Origin: Xiphias gladius
Taxonomy: Eukaryota > Chordata > Actinopteri > Istiophoriformes > Xiphiidae
NCBI RefSeq assembly: GCF_016859285.1
Contig: NC_053420.1
Coordinates: forward strand, 26,162,045 to 26,226,044
Reading direction: 5' to 3'
Length of the DNA: 64,000 nt
Part shown: positions 25,859-36,955 of the stretch, piece by piece
Layout: the number at the start of each line of letters is the position of its first letter
Numbering within the stretch: position 1 is the stretch's first letter
The notes under the pieces: model-generated
The model's database searches: none
Told to the model about the DNA's origin: nothing
Seen by the model: only the letters and a program-made list of their open reading frames with translations
Made by a program: the position numbers and the translations under genes

Positions 25859-26031
25859 TGTTGAGTGGTAACTATTTCCACTCCCCGTGAACGTTGATGC
25901 AGCAAGGAACACACAGAGAGAGAGACGACTGTAGACAGTGCACTCAGTTTTATTACGCAGTTTGCAAAGTGTGGAGATCCCTCCGTTACAGCATAGAGCA
26001 TATGCATTCAAAGTGGTAACAAGAGAGATCT
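25859..26031 (-). repeat. 5' LTR fragment, direct: U5 and part of R only
   Basis: Identical to the first 173 bp of the 3' LTR (17728-17900) except T at 25972 versus C at 17841. It breaks off at GATCT (26027-26031), inside R. The rest of R and all of U3 are missing, so there is no normal promoter here. Confidence 0.95.
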
Positions 26032-26147
26032 CCGCACTTTGCAAACTGCGTAATAAAACTGAGTGCACTGTCTACAGTCGTCTCTCTCTCTGTGTGTTCC
26101 TTGCTGCATCAACGTTCACGGGGAGTGGAAATAGTTACCACTCAACA
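26027..26147 (+). repeat. Inverted R-U5 arm forming the provirus 5' terminus
   Basis: Exact reverse complement of 17728-17848 (121 bp), joined to the direct fragment through a shared GATCT. It ends ...CTCAACA at 26147, so the outer end of the provirus is a U5 terminus and AAAC follows. It carries C, like the 3' LTR, at the one site where the neighbouring direct fragment has T. Confidence 0.95.
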
Positions 26148-26151
26148 AAAC
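26148..26151. repeat. Provirus target site duplication, right copy (AAAC)
   Basis: AAAC directly after the inverted U5 arm, matching 17724-17727. It shows that the abnormal end was joined by integrase and not added later. Confidence 0.8.
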
Positions 26152-28073
26152 TTAAAATGTTTTGCGGTATTATTCTAACGAGCACATGCCCTCTGTTGCT
26201 GGTGCCCCGCTGGCTTGGTGCGTGTTGGGGGAATGCAAGTATTGGGAGCATGGGGTTTGTACATATAGGCCTGAGTTGACAGGGCTCAACCTCTGGGTTG
26301 AATGACTGTGCTTCCGAAATCTCATAGCAATCTGCCCAGTATCTCACATTTTGGCCTAAGGCTGGCACTAGAGAAGAGGTGATGGTGGCACCAAGATTGA
26401 CAAGAAACCTTCAATAACGTGATCGCGCTCGTTCTACAGAGAAACATCTGAATTATTACAAACACCTTCAATAAAGTGTTAACGCATGCTCAAGATTGTA
26501 AAATAACAGTTTTATTTTGGAAGACAAAATAAAAAAGTCTCTAAAAATAGCGTATAAATCAGATTAAAATCATCACACACTTTAAACATGCAGTGTTTTT
26601 CTTTATATTAATGTTTAAATGTGTAACGCTAAAAACCTGTAGACAAACAATCTAATGATGAATAATTTTGAAAAATTTCTTCCAATTCTCATAAAATATA
26701 AGCTGTAAGAACACTGTGAAACATGGATCCTTAGTGCATCTAGGGGAAAAAAGGACGCCCTATGATTCACCGAAAAGTCCCTTAAAAAGTGGGGTTTCTT
26801 TCTTTCTTCTTTTTAGCATTCCTTTCAACAAGCTTAGCTTTTGAGGGTGCTCAGAGTTGGTCAACTTGTAATAACGTGTTGACCAACTTAAACATGCACC
26901 TATTGCATGTCTTAGCACTCCCGTCAGAAAAACGTAGATCACGAAGAGAAGGAAGACGCTGACTACAACAATGGACACTTTTCACAGATGCATTATAGCA
27001 AGGTAAACAAGAAGTTACTCAGTTTTTCTATCGCCAATGGAGGGAAATGTCGTACAAATGTACTTTGATGAGATCATTAAAGTACTTAAAAAATCATACT
27101 TAACACTACATATATTAATCACATTGTACAGTTTAGAAATAGTGGTTAAAATTAATACTGATAACTTGTCTTTTTTGCTGCAGTTGAGACTTACTAGTGG
27201 TGGACTTGTCCCTCTGTTGGGTGTTGTTCTCCCCCGTGAACCTTGTTCCAATGCTTGATCTAAAACAAGCCTCTTATTGTTAGCAGTTATCCGTGTTGGA
27301 GAAGGGAACGTAAAAACTACTCAGAAAGAAACAGGCAGCTACACCTACGCACAAAACAGGTTTGGGCCAAATATAACATCTCTCCAGGACAAGTCGTATC
27401 ATATATTTCTGTGTAGTCACAGAAAAACTGGAGGAGGGCCACCCCCCTGCGACATTTTCGCAAGCAGAGGAGTTTCCCATAGTTAATAATAAAGGAAGGC
27501 CCCCATAACGGAGAGGATTGAGAGGGCAGTCACTTCTGACCCTGGTGGCACCTCATTGTCCGCCCTTTATGTAGAAGGTAACATCATATCTGTTGTTTTG
27601 ATTGCCCGGTCTAAACTCATTTTAGTGAGTTCACATGCCTGTCATATATATATACATTTCAGGGGGAGACTGCTGACTTGCCGCAGCCACCAGCCTGCAT
27701 CGAGGAGTTCTGTGGACTTAGCAATGCTGACATATTGACACAAGTTAAAGGCTGTTTTTCTCTTGAATTTTTTTTTTTTTCAGGACTTGGGTGAGGAGAT
27801 CATGACAGCTGCGTCTGACACACACACCCAGGTTGGCTCCCTTTGTCACCTGTACTTTTGTGTGTATCTAATAGAGACTAACACAGGCTAGGACTAGGCT
27901 ATGTATGTATCCTGTTCAAATCTTTGACCGAGATTAGATTCCTGAAAAATGCGTGAGTCAGGCACCAACCCAGGCCACCTAGCCTCCGGCCTGGTCACCA
28001 CTAAATGGTGATTACATGTCATCTGACAAGGGATTTCAGGCCATTTTAAGATACTACCGATTTAACAAAATCC
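26152..28073. other. Intergenic DNA between provirus and Harbinger remnant
   Basis: AT-rich with short open frames of no coding character. A (TA)n run lies near 27645. The right part may belong to the Harbinger element whose transposase remnant starts at 28074; its ends were not found. Confidence 0.5.
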
Positions 28074-28736
28074 CTACCTAATGTCTTTAATTGTCCTGAA
28101 TATAAAAAGACCTTTTAAGGACAAGATAATGTAGGGTAGCCTACATGTCATATCACATATGATATGGTCAAATAGCTGAACATTGATGCAGCAAAAGGAT
28201 TTCCGATTCCCATAATCTCCCTCATGTTCTCCTGGGGGCGCTCTAATGGGGATAGCTGTGCAGTCAATAGCACCTATCACCCTCAGGAATCATATGGACT
28301 AAATGTGTTCCTTATAACGGCCCAGCCTATGCAAATTCAAAATAGGCAGGACCAAGTATTTTTACACTGCAGATTACTCGCAATCGCAAAAACAGCCTCT
28401 TTGATCTTGAGAATGCTTAAATGGCCTGGGAACACAACAAATGCATCCAGCAGTTTAGTGAGACCAAGTATCGTCGCACACAGACTTCGTGCTCAGATGT
28501 TCAGCACCACGGATGGAATACATGACGTGTCTGGCACAAAGCAAGGCACACTGTCTGTTGGACAGTGAGGGCATCACTCCGGCGCGTGGCATTAGAGACA
28601 TCTGGCCCTGGAAGGTGGCGAAGATAAGGAATCGGTATCTTTCATAGAGAACATCATCAGGGTAAACTGGCGGAATCTGCCGGTCTCTAAACACCCTCGG
28701 CCTGCAGAATGAGCAACATCGACTGGGTCTCGACAA
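28074..28736 (-). pseudogene. PIF/Harbinger transposase remnant
   Basis: Two minus-strand fragments in different frames. The upstream one (28455-28736) has FRDRQIPPVYPDDVLYERYR, the conserved start of HARBI1-like transposases. The downstream one (28074-28280) has IGAIDCTAIPI and GDYGNRKSFCCINVQ, the block with the first catalytic Asp. The frame then degrades and the remaining two acidic catalytic residues are not found. It is a dead copy of a DDE transposase. Confidence 0.75.
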
Positions 28737-30064
28737 GCTTGTGTGCGGAGGGGTGGTGCTTATATATGGCAGTATATCAAGTTAGCCACGAACATAACCT
28801 GCTTGGAGCAGTTCAGAGATGCCGCGTGACTTGTCATGGCAGCATACCTCGGGTAAAAACCTATCCACCTTTCGTAGTACGGGTCAATCGGGAAGTTACA
28901 CAACACGTCACACAGTTACTCCTGACGTTACCCTGATAAGCCAGTAACCTGGCTTCGTGGTACAACCCGCAAATTCATTTATGTAACAGAGTCAGACAAC
29001 AGACTTTTCATATTATGCCTGTTAGCACTGTTAGAACAGTTCTGCATTTTGATTTAAATGTATTTATATTTTTTTATTGTCTCCAGGTTATTTCTGCTAT
29101 TGTGATTACAGCATTTATACAAGTTGGTTTAAGTTTTGTTGATTTACTGTAGCAATCATACATGGCATCAACACAATTATCACAATAAGAAAAGTACAAG
29201 CAATTCTTGATTTCATAAGTTATCAGCTTTATGTAGCCTACTCTTTTGCGGACCGTTAGTTTGCGGAGCCATTTTCAGTGCTGCCGGCTGCTTCATCGAG
29301 TCAACTTGAATTATCCTTCTTGGTATCAATCTTGGGTGTTGCTCGGAGGTCCATCCCTCGTAAGCAGGCAGGATATTTCAAAAGCAATGGACAAAAGTCT
29401 ATTTTAGCATTGTTTTTAAGTCAAGTAGACGGATAATTTAAGGATCGGGTCTGCTCAGCTAGGTGGTGTCATGTGACTCCCACAGGTGTTGCTCAAGCGC
29501 AACTTTTAAATAATAGTCCCTTCTCACTTGTATCGTTAGCCAAAAAGGATTCCAGATAATAAAAATATGCCATGAAACAAAAGCTTATAGTTAGCAAAGG
29601 AAACAAACATTTAGTTAAAACAAATATGTCTTTGCTTTTAAATAGCTGTAAAACTCCAACATATTTGATGTTAAAAAGAAAATTACATCAAAATGTACTC
29701 AAATCTCCAAATGATAACATGAGCACACAACTTCAAAATAAAGAAAACCTTTTAAATTACTGCTCATTAATTGCGTTTCAAAAGAAAATACCTGGGACCT
29801 CCTTCCCCCTTCTGGTCACCGTCACCTTTCCTATTGTATGCCCAGCCTGCTTTTGTCGCACCCGTGAAGGTGAGCTTTGGCTACTCCTATTTAAATCTGA
29901 GGTATGTATAAATTACAGGGATCAATCGGTTTATCCACAGACTCCGTTTAAACCATTCTCCCCCTGGGGATATTTTCACTTGTGCTGGAAGTTCAGTGTC
30001 ATTTCCATACAGAAATGGTTCTCAGATCACCTCAAATGATCGCAATCGTTTCAGTATTCAAAAT
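28737..30064. other. Intergenic DNA downstream of naaa
   Basis: No supported gene. A plus-strand frame of 155 codons at 29572-30039 has a low-complexity Lys/Leu composition and no domain. A somewhat CpG-richer patch at 29245-29360 could be a TE fragment. Confidence 0.5.
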
Positions 30065-30070
30065 TTTATT
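30065..30070 (-). terminator. naaa: Candidate naaa poly(A) signal
   Basis: AATAAA on the gene strand about 245 nt after the naaa stop codon, the first such signal downstream. Confidence 0.6.
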
Positions 30071-30312
30071 AAGCTCGACAAATAAAGTTCAAAGCACATG
30101 TACAATGTAAAGGTGAAAAAAATGATCACACTTTTTCTTTTTAATTAGAAGCAGAAAAGCACAGTCACCCTAAAAATGCACGTGTCCAATTCCTTTCTAG
30201 TCTCAATTATATAATCTCCGCATAATCACGAATCTGCATATAACCACGCTGCGAAGTTCAGATACACAAGGACGATGCAGCAAAAGTCAGTGTGTTGTCG
30301 GCTGCAATCAGT

Positions 30313-33224
30313 TCAGTCAGTCCTAATGCAGCCCTTGAAAGAGATGAGAAAGGATGAGTGAAAGAGACTCATATTTTCAGTCACGTATCACCACCTCATT
30401 GCTTATTATTCTACGACAAAATGACTGAGAGAGAAACTGAGAGTGCAGACAAACAAATATATGCATTTAAGATGCAACGTAATTACCTGTGACCAGACAA
30501 GTGTATTGTACTTCTCGGGGGCTGCTGCACTCATTGTTGTTGTGTAAACAGTAATCCTGGGAGATTATCAACATAGCAGACATTGGACAGTATCAAATGT
30601 GATGCAATACATACACCTTATCAAAACAAGCTGTGTAAAGGTTTCTTAAAAGAACCGTATCGCATACATCCAAAACTTTAGACACCCTGACCGAAACTCA
30701 GCTATTGCTGTTCTATATGCTACTTGCTACATGCTGAAGATTGTTGTCAAACAAAAGCCTATTGACATTATTGCTGAGGGTGAGGCAAAGGGAACTGAAA
30801 CTGGTATTCACACAACTGACCCATTTCAGCAACATGAACAGTCATGTGATTCCTTAAGCCAATAATGAGAGCATAATAAACAGAAAAGTTCCTTCTTACC
30901 CATTACAGACCGGATACAGCGACAAAACCTGGAGGACAACACTCTGTTACAAATCCATACATTGTCTCTGACTTTCAAAATGTGCACTCTAGAATTTCTT
31001 GCCAATATCACATGAACTTTGGTCCATACTTGCCTGAAAAAGTGTATTCATGTTTATGTGATCTTGGCCAGTAGCATTGAGCGCTTCGTTGGCCGCTTCT
31101 CTGAGAAATGAGTGCACAACAACAGTGTAACAATAGTAACAACAACAATACTGTGGATGTATTCGTCATACGAGATGAGTCACCTGCGATGATCCCTGGC
31201 TGGGGGAGGAAGCCAGTGGTCAAAGTTCGTCTCCACTCTGTACCATCTAAAACAGGAACAGACAATTTTATGTTTGGATTCACGTGTGTAATCACACTCA
31301 GCACGCAACTTGAAATAGCAGATTCTACTCAGATCCTTTATTTTGCCTACCCCCCATTCACGGGATCCAGTGGCCAGATGTCGGCAGGGCCCTTTCGGTC
31401 TCTGGTGATGACGACCCCTTCCCCTGCTCGCACGCCACCCACAATGTAATACACCCCAGTGATGATGGGGATTTTAGAAAGACGCATCACTGCATCCTGG
31501 AAGTTCTGCGCTTCCTCCAGTGTCTGCATTCGTTACACACAATCAGATTCATTTCCTCATACAGTGCATTTCCTCGTTATACTAAATGCCGTGACATACT
31601 CACCTCCCTCACCAGCCAGCTGACTGGGGATCGATGAAAAAGAAAAGCGGACACCACATTCTTCCACCAGTTCCACAAGTGTTCACTGCCTGATGATCAC
31701 AAAAAAGACATGGAAACAAAACAAAACATTAAAATCTGACTATTGCAGCCCTTCTGGACAAAGATGACAGCTGAGAGGAACTGTAGTCTTACCTCGCTGG
31801 TCGCCAGAGACAGTAAACTTGTTGGGACTCTGTCCCGTCCACAGTCCAACATAGCCAGCAAAAGAAGTCCCGCGGTACGCCACCTGAACGGGGGTTTCAA
31901 CAAAAAAAAATCGTGTTGTCTCCTGGACATCAAATCTCCACGCAAGAACTTCCATTGTGCTCCTGCTAAAGTTCTAGACTGATATTGGATTCTACACAAG
32001 AAAAATTCGTAGCTATGTTTCCAGGTATAGTTTGAAGAGGTACAATTGCCTGCTATTAAGTTTTTAAATGTTTGGAATACATACTGTACCTCTCCATTCT
32101 TGAGGAAAATAACGTTGACAGTCAGATTCGTCAGAACAGGATGTGGATAATCAAGATTCCTGCCATGGTACACGTGCCCATTTTTGTCCTGAGCTACGAT
32201 GCTAGTGCAAAATCTAGGAATGCATAGAGTTTGTTTTGCATGCATGAGTGGCCTTTCACCTTAATCCTGCATACTTGTTCAACACTGTGTGCCTCTGCAT
32301 AGTACTTGTGTTTCAACTGTAAATGTGTAAGTAGATTCAGAATCATACGCACGCAGATATCTCATAGGCAAAGTTGAGAATGATGATGTCTGAAAGGCTT
32401 CCTCCAAAGTTGGAGGCCATGCCACGGATCTCCCCCGCATAAGGCTGAGGAACGTACTTTTCCAAGGCCACCACAATAGGTGCAACGGCTTGATGCACCC
32501 ATTTTGGAACTGTAGTGCTGACCAAAACAAAACAACAAAAAACCAAAAACAAATCAGAAAACAGAAAACATTTCTGTTTACAATCACTGTCAGGTGTAGT
32601 GGAAGATAAACACAATAACAAAGACCAGAAGTCCATTAATCCAGAAGTGAATTACCCAATGATTAGAGTCTGACATTACATGTTAATGTTAAGTTAACAC
32701 TGTGTTAGCATGTTAGCTTTCTAACAGAAATAATTTTGTAGCCATTTGTGGTTATGGCCGTGGTGAATATAGTTAACCCTCTTTTCGTTTACCGCCACTG
32801 ATAATGTAATAGAGATAGAAAACCACATCACTTTTGGCCTGATAGTTACCTAAGAATGTTTATGTTTCCACCCTGACAGACTTATTTTCAGTAGCCTATT
32901 TATGAATCTCCCTTATACCGCTGAAATGCATTAGCTATGCACCACTCATAACCGATTGCTAACTTCTGCACGTCTGTAGCAGTGCAGGGTAACAGAGCAC
33001 TTTCTAGAGATGAAAACTGCCAAAGAGAGCCTCTGTAAAACTTACTCAATGACCTCTGCGCCGGCTTTCTTGAGGAAGTCCGCGTCGAAGACCTTCAGCA
33101 GAGGCATCCATCGCACTTCTGGATCTTCATCCAGGCTGACATTCACTGTGGGTGGAGCGAACTCTGCCTGGCACAGCACTACGGGTACGAGTCCGAGCAG
33201 CAGCACCGCAGATCGCGCCATCAT
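30313..33224 (-). CDS. naaa: N-acylethanolamine acid amidase, complete, 11 exons
   Basis: Lysosomal cysteine amidase of the Ntn-hydrolase fold that cleaves palmitoylethanolamide and related N-acylethanolamines. It is made as a proenzyme that self-cleaves before the catalytic Cys. Exons: 33046-33224, 32353-32517, 32090-32213, 31793-31883, 31604-31689, 31351-31523, 31184-31246, 31034-31100, 30900-30928, 30487-30556, 30313-30333. They total 1068 nt, 355 aa (human 359), and human NAAA also has 11 exons. Start [18 protein letters not shown] is a signal peptide; the longer upstream frame has no ATG. Motifs: FCTSIVAQD with the nucleophile at Cys117, HGRNLDYP (Arg133, Asp136), [28 protein letters not shown] (Asn280). 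The residue matching human Glu195 is Gln185. Exon 8 ends in a GC donor (CAG|GCAAGT). The last exon is only 21 nt and its acceptor is the least certain call. Confidence 0.96.
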
Positions 33225-33330
33225 GACCGGCCCAGCCCGACCCGAGAGACCGGCAGCCTGCTGGTCACGGCGCAACTCCTCTGCGAGTCTGTGAGATGCA
33301 GGCGAGGCACAAAAGCGGGACTTCCGCTCC
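33225..33330 (-). promoter_or_regulatory. naaa: naaa 5' UTR and CpG-rich promoter start
   Basis: CpG-rich sequence (cccgacccgagagacc, cacggcgcaactcctctgcg) spans the first exon and the ~100 bp upstream, then gives way to AT-rich DNA. No TATA box is seen. Confidence 0.45.
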
Positions 33331-33408
33331 GAGATTTCCAGAATAAAACCCGGTCAATACGGTGGTCTCTTCACACAAACTTCTAGCTTTGCAAACCAAT
33401 TGCTTTTT

Positions 33409-33410
<2 letters not shown>

Positions 33411-33468
<58 letters not shown>
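33411..33468. repeat. (TAA)n microsatellite
   Basis: About 19 uninterrupted AAT units. A degenerate second run is at 33936-33970. Confidence 0.97.
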
Positions 33469-33469
33469 G

Positions 33470-36400
33470 GTGGAACAAGGATTCAGATCATTTTCCCAAG
33501 TGAAAGTAGCAATTTCACACTATGAAAATACTCCATTACAATTTTGTTTTAAAAGAAGTCCTGCATTCAAAATCTGACTTAAGTAGAACTACAGAACAAT
33601 TAGCAACAAAATCTACTAAAAGTATGAAAAGCGAAAGTACAGTATGCAGACTAGCCCTTCTAAGTATTATTATATGTAAGCGGTACCATAATGTTGTAGC
33701 CTTTTGCGCTGAATTTAATTTTAACTGCTTCATATGCTGTTGGGGAGTTTAATCTATGACAGTGCAGCCTATTTCATACCATGTATGTATGTCTGTATGT
33801 GCATGTATTTATGTAAATAGATACATGCATGTAAATACATGTAAACATGTGAATAATTGTAGTCCTTAAGTAAAAAGTATAATATTTCACTCTAAAATGT
33901 AGTGGAATTGAAGTATAAAAGTAGCATAAAATTGATAATAATAATAACAATAATAATAATAATATTAATAGTATAAACTCAATATTGTACTTTTAGTGCT
34001 TCACCTGTGGAACTTATTTATAAAGCAGAATGAACTGAGAGAACAGGGTGCACACATTGGATGCACGCCAGCCTTCCTAAAATGATATAGGAATTGAGTT
34101 ATTAGAAACAGAAGAACTGAAGTTAAAAGAAGAACTCATATCCCTCATATCATGCTGACTTCATATCATATGTCACAGTTATTGACACCCTGCCATGACT
34201 TTCCTGCAAAGACGGAGTCTCATCACAAGTGGGCTTTTGACATGGGCTATGAAATTTGCAGAAAAAAAACTTTGGGGCTGTAGTCAACCAAAGAAAATCT
34301 TGGTAGCCTGAAATCGCACCTACTTGTCAACCAATCAAATGGTCGTGGGGGAAAAATAAATCTGCACATTATCTCTACATTAACTAAATCGGCCACAGTG
34401 CACTGAGTGCACTCTGCCTGGTAGCCTTATTAACCTAAATGAATTATAAATAAACATAAAAAGCCAGTATTTGCAGCATAACATATTGAAACATGCCAAT
34501 GCTAATATGTTCACACTCAAAGACTCAAGAGTTAAACATGAAAGTTGATGGAGCATCCGAACGCAGACAAGTTAGCCTACCATTTTTAGATGATATGTCA
34601 TCATATCACACCTGCTGCTACATCTCCTGCTACTATAGCTAACATCACACCAACACCATATCTTGGTGAACTTGAAAGTAAGCCGAATGTCCGTGGGCAA
34701 GAAATTCAGTGTTACCAGACACATAAATGTTACACAGGTACCTGTTTGCTGACTAACCAGTTGGGATCCGCTATAACACATTAGCAAACGGGACAAAACA
34801 ATACTGACCTATTGGCTCTGTGAAAGAGCAAAACTAATGTTTTACACACCTGTCAAGCACAAACAGAGCAACCCCCGCATCCATCCTCATGACTTTCAAT
34901 TCTTGAAGGTCTCCAACATAGTCAGGACTACACAACAAATCCCAGTGGGCCATCAAGTGGGCCAGCGGACCATTAAAAAACCCATAAAGTTTTTAAAGTT
35001 TTTACTGGCCCCATCAGTCTCTTTACCCATCCTGTCTGTGTGCCTGACATTTGGGGTCGGTCCCAGCGGATAAGTCCAAGGCTGAATTTCTTTTTCAGGC
35101 CAACCATGCAGTCTCCACTGCTGGAAACCCTCACCGATAGTAATGCTGGTCTTTCCCCTCACCTGATCATATCCCTTCTTTTCAACTTTTGTTCCTCAGA
35201 CCTTCTCCTCTCAGGCTGTTTCTGTGTAGCATGTTAGCATGCGCCGGAATAACAGTCTCTCTCGCTCCCACTGCCTCATTTTATCCCCTTCCCCCTCCTG
35301 TGCATGAGCACGATCGCCCACAGGTGCTGATTGGCTGGAAATTGGAAATTGGCGGTCCGAGCCACTTTGTTTATATCCCATTTACAGAGCCAGGGCTTTG
35401 TAGAAACACCTTTTTTTTTCCAGCACACACACACAGAACAGAGTTTATCAGATTACAATCGCTTACTCTGCCTTTAAATAAGTTAGACCTAGCAGTCTCC
35501 AACAGGTTGGGCGAGTTCAAAGTTGTGTTTAACACCGGCGATTGTCCAACCAGTGAGAATTTGGTTGGACAAGAGCTTTAGAGTCTCCCAATCGACCAGT
35601 TAACCATGAGACTCCAGCCCTAGAAAAAAATTCCCTCTCACCTCCTTGTGAAAACTAATGAAAGTGCTTTGTATTTAGATTTGGTAAGTATTTGATGCCC
35701 TCTGATGGACAACCCAGAAACACCTCTTCACTTTGTTTTGTGTGTTGTGATTTTATTTGAATGTGGCATGGACAATTAATGTCACAATGAAAAACAGGTC
35801 ATTTGCTTATTAAAAACAAAAGGCAAAGTAATTGTCATTTAACATGAGTTTTTCATTTAATAATGACAGTAAACGCATACATAAAAAGAAAATATGAATA
35901 TCAATGTGGATTGTGTTTCATTCTCTGTGTTGTATTTGTTTTTCATTTAGGCATTTAAAATGTTCCATATCTTAGATGATCACTCATTCTAGAGCCAAAA
36001 TACTTACACTTAAAAAATATAAATTTTTGGAAGAAATATTCCTATTTATCTTTATTTCTCTATCCAAGAAAACATACATGTTGTAAATCTTGCTTTACGA
36101 AAAGAATTCTGATCAGCTGGTGTGCATTTCCAGGTCAATGCCCCCTGTAATGCTGAGTATAAGTGGTTGATGTGTTCAGCTTGTGCTCTGCTTCTAGTAT
36201 CCATAGTACATAAAGTATAAGTTCAGACGGAAAAGGAAGCATTTCATATGATGACAGCATCAGGCAAGTCTAAACATGGACAAATGACCTTCATTCCCTA
36301 AGTGCTGCCTGGAAGATGCCTGATGTGAACCCGTGCCACCCCACCCACTGACGAAACCACAATTATATGGCCGATTAGTAAAAAAAAATCCGCAGGCTCT

Positions 36401-36499
36401 TTAGAGTTGGTGTTATTGAAGGTCAAAAAGGGAACTTCTATGTACAGTAATAATAATTTGTTTGTTAATTTTTAATTTTGCAAAGCTTCCAATTTACCA
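33470..36499. other. Intergenic DNA upstream of naaa
   Basis: AT-rich with CATG/TGTATG-rich words near 33780-33850. From about 34200 to 35600 there are phrases of repeat-like character (gattgtccaaccagtgag, ccaatcgaccagttaacc) but no ends or frames that let me name an element. No exon supported. Confidence 0.4.
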
Positions 36500-36955
36500 G
36501 TCAATCTACATTCCAACACTCACCTATGGCCATGAGATTTGGGCGGTGACCAAAAGAATGAGATTGTAAATACAAGCGGCTGAAATGAGTTTTCTCCATA
36601 GGATCGCTGAACTCTGTTGGTAAGGAGCTCGGACATCCGGAAGGAGCTGCTCCTCCGCATCAAAAGGAACCAGTTGAGGTGGTTCAGGCATCTGATCAGG
36701 ATGCTTCCTGGGTGCCTTCCATTGGAGGTTTTACGGGCACGTCCGACCGGTAGGAGGCCCTGGGGTAGACCTAGAGCATGCTGGAGAGACATCATATCTC
36801 ATCTAGACTGGGAACGCCTCATGGTCCCCCAGGGGAAACTGGAACGCATTGCTCGGGAGAGGGACGTCTGGGCTACCTTGCTTAATCTGCTGCCACTGCA
36901 ACCGGACTCCGGATAAGCAGCCAAAAATGGGTGGATTGATGGATGGATAATTTCT
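36500..36955 (+). mobile_element. LINE 3' fragment (RTE/Rex3-like), end of reverse transcriptase ORF
   Basis: Open frame 36617-36916 carries RRPWGRPRACWRDIISHLDW, then RERDVWATLLNLLPLQPDSG and a stop, followed by a short ggtggattgatggatggataa tail. I know this C-terminal block and GATG-type tail from fish non-LTR retrotransposons; Rex3-like RTE elements are the best fit. The copy is 5'-truncated, as usual. Confidence 0.75.

Larger units (their letters stand above)
17728..26147 (-). mobile_element. Endogenous gammaretrovirus-like provirus, 8.4 kb
   Basis: Complete insertion bounded by AAAC duplications. Order on the minus strand: aberrant 5' end (26147-25859), tRNA-Pro primer site, leader, truncated gag, pro-pol, env, polypurine tract, 3' LTR (18160-17728). 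Class I features are the 4-bp duplication, proline primer, gag and pol in the same frame separated by a stop, and an Env with CX6CC in the TM subunit. The 3' LTR and the direct 5' LTR fragment differ at one site in 173 bp, so the insertion is young. gag lacks its 5' half and pol has three lesions, so this copy cannot be autonomous. env is open. Confidence 0.96.

Noticed and set aside
25859-26147. CRISPR-like or hairpin RNA reading of the terminal palindrome
   Set aside because: The arms are LTR sequence matching the 3' LTR, with integrase-type duplications outside, so a retroviral origin explains all of it.
29572-30039. Plus-strand 155-codon frame
   Set aside because: Lys/Leu/Asn-rich composition typical of AT-rich DNA, no domain, no splice context, and it runs against the naaa 3' end.
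32279-32636. Two minus-strand frames as separate membrane proteins
   Set aside because: They are naaa exon 2 (32353-32517) in two frames with intron read-through.
33042-33275. N-terminal extension of naaa beginning at 33275
   Set aside because: The codon there is TTG. The first ATG (33222-33224) is followed by a good signal peptide, so I started the gene there.
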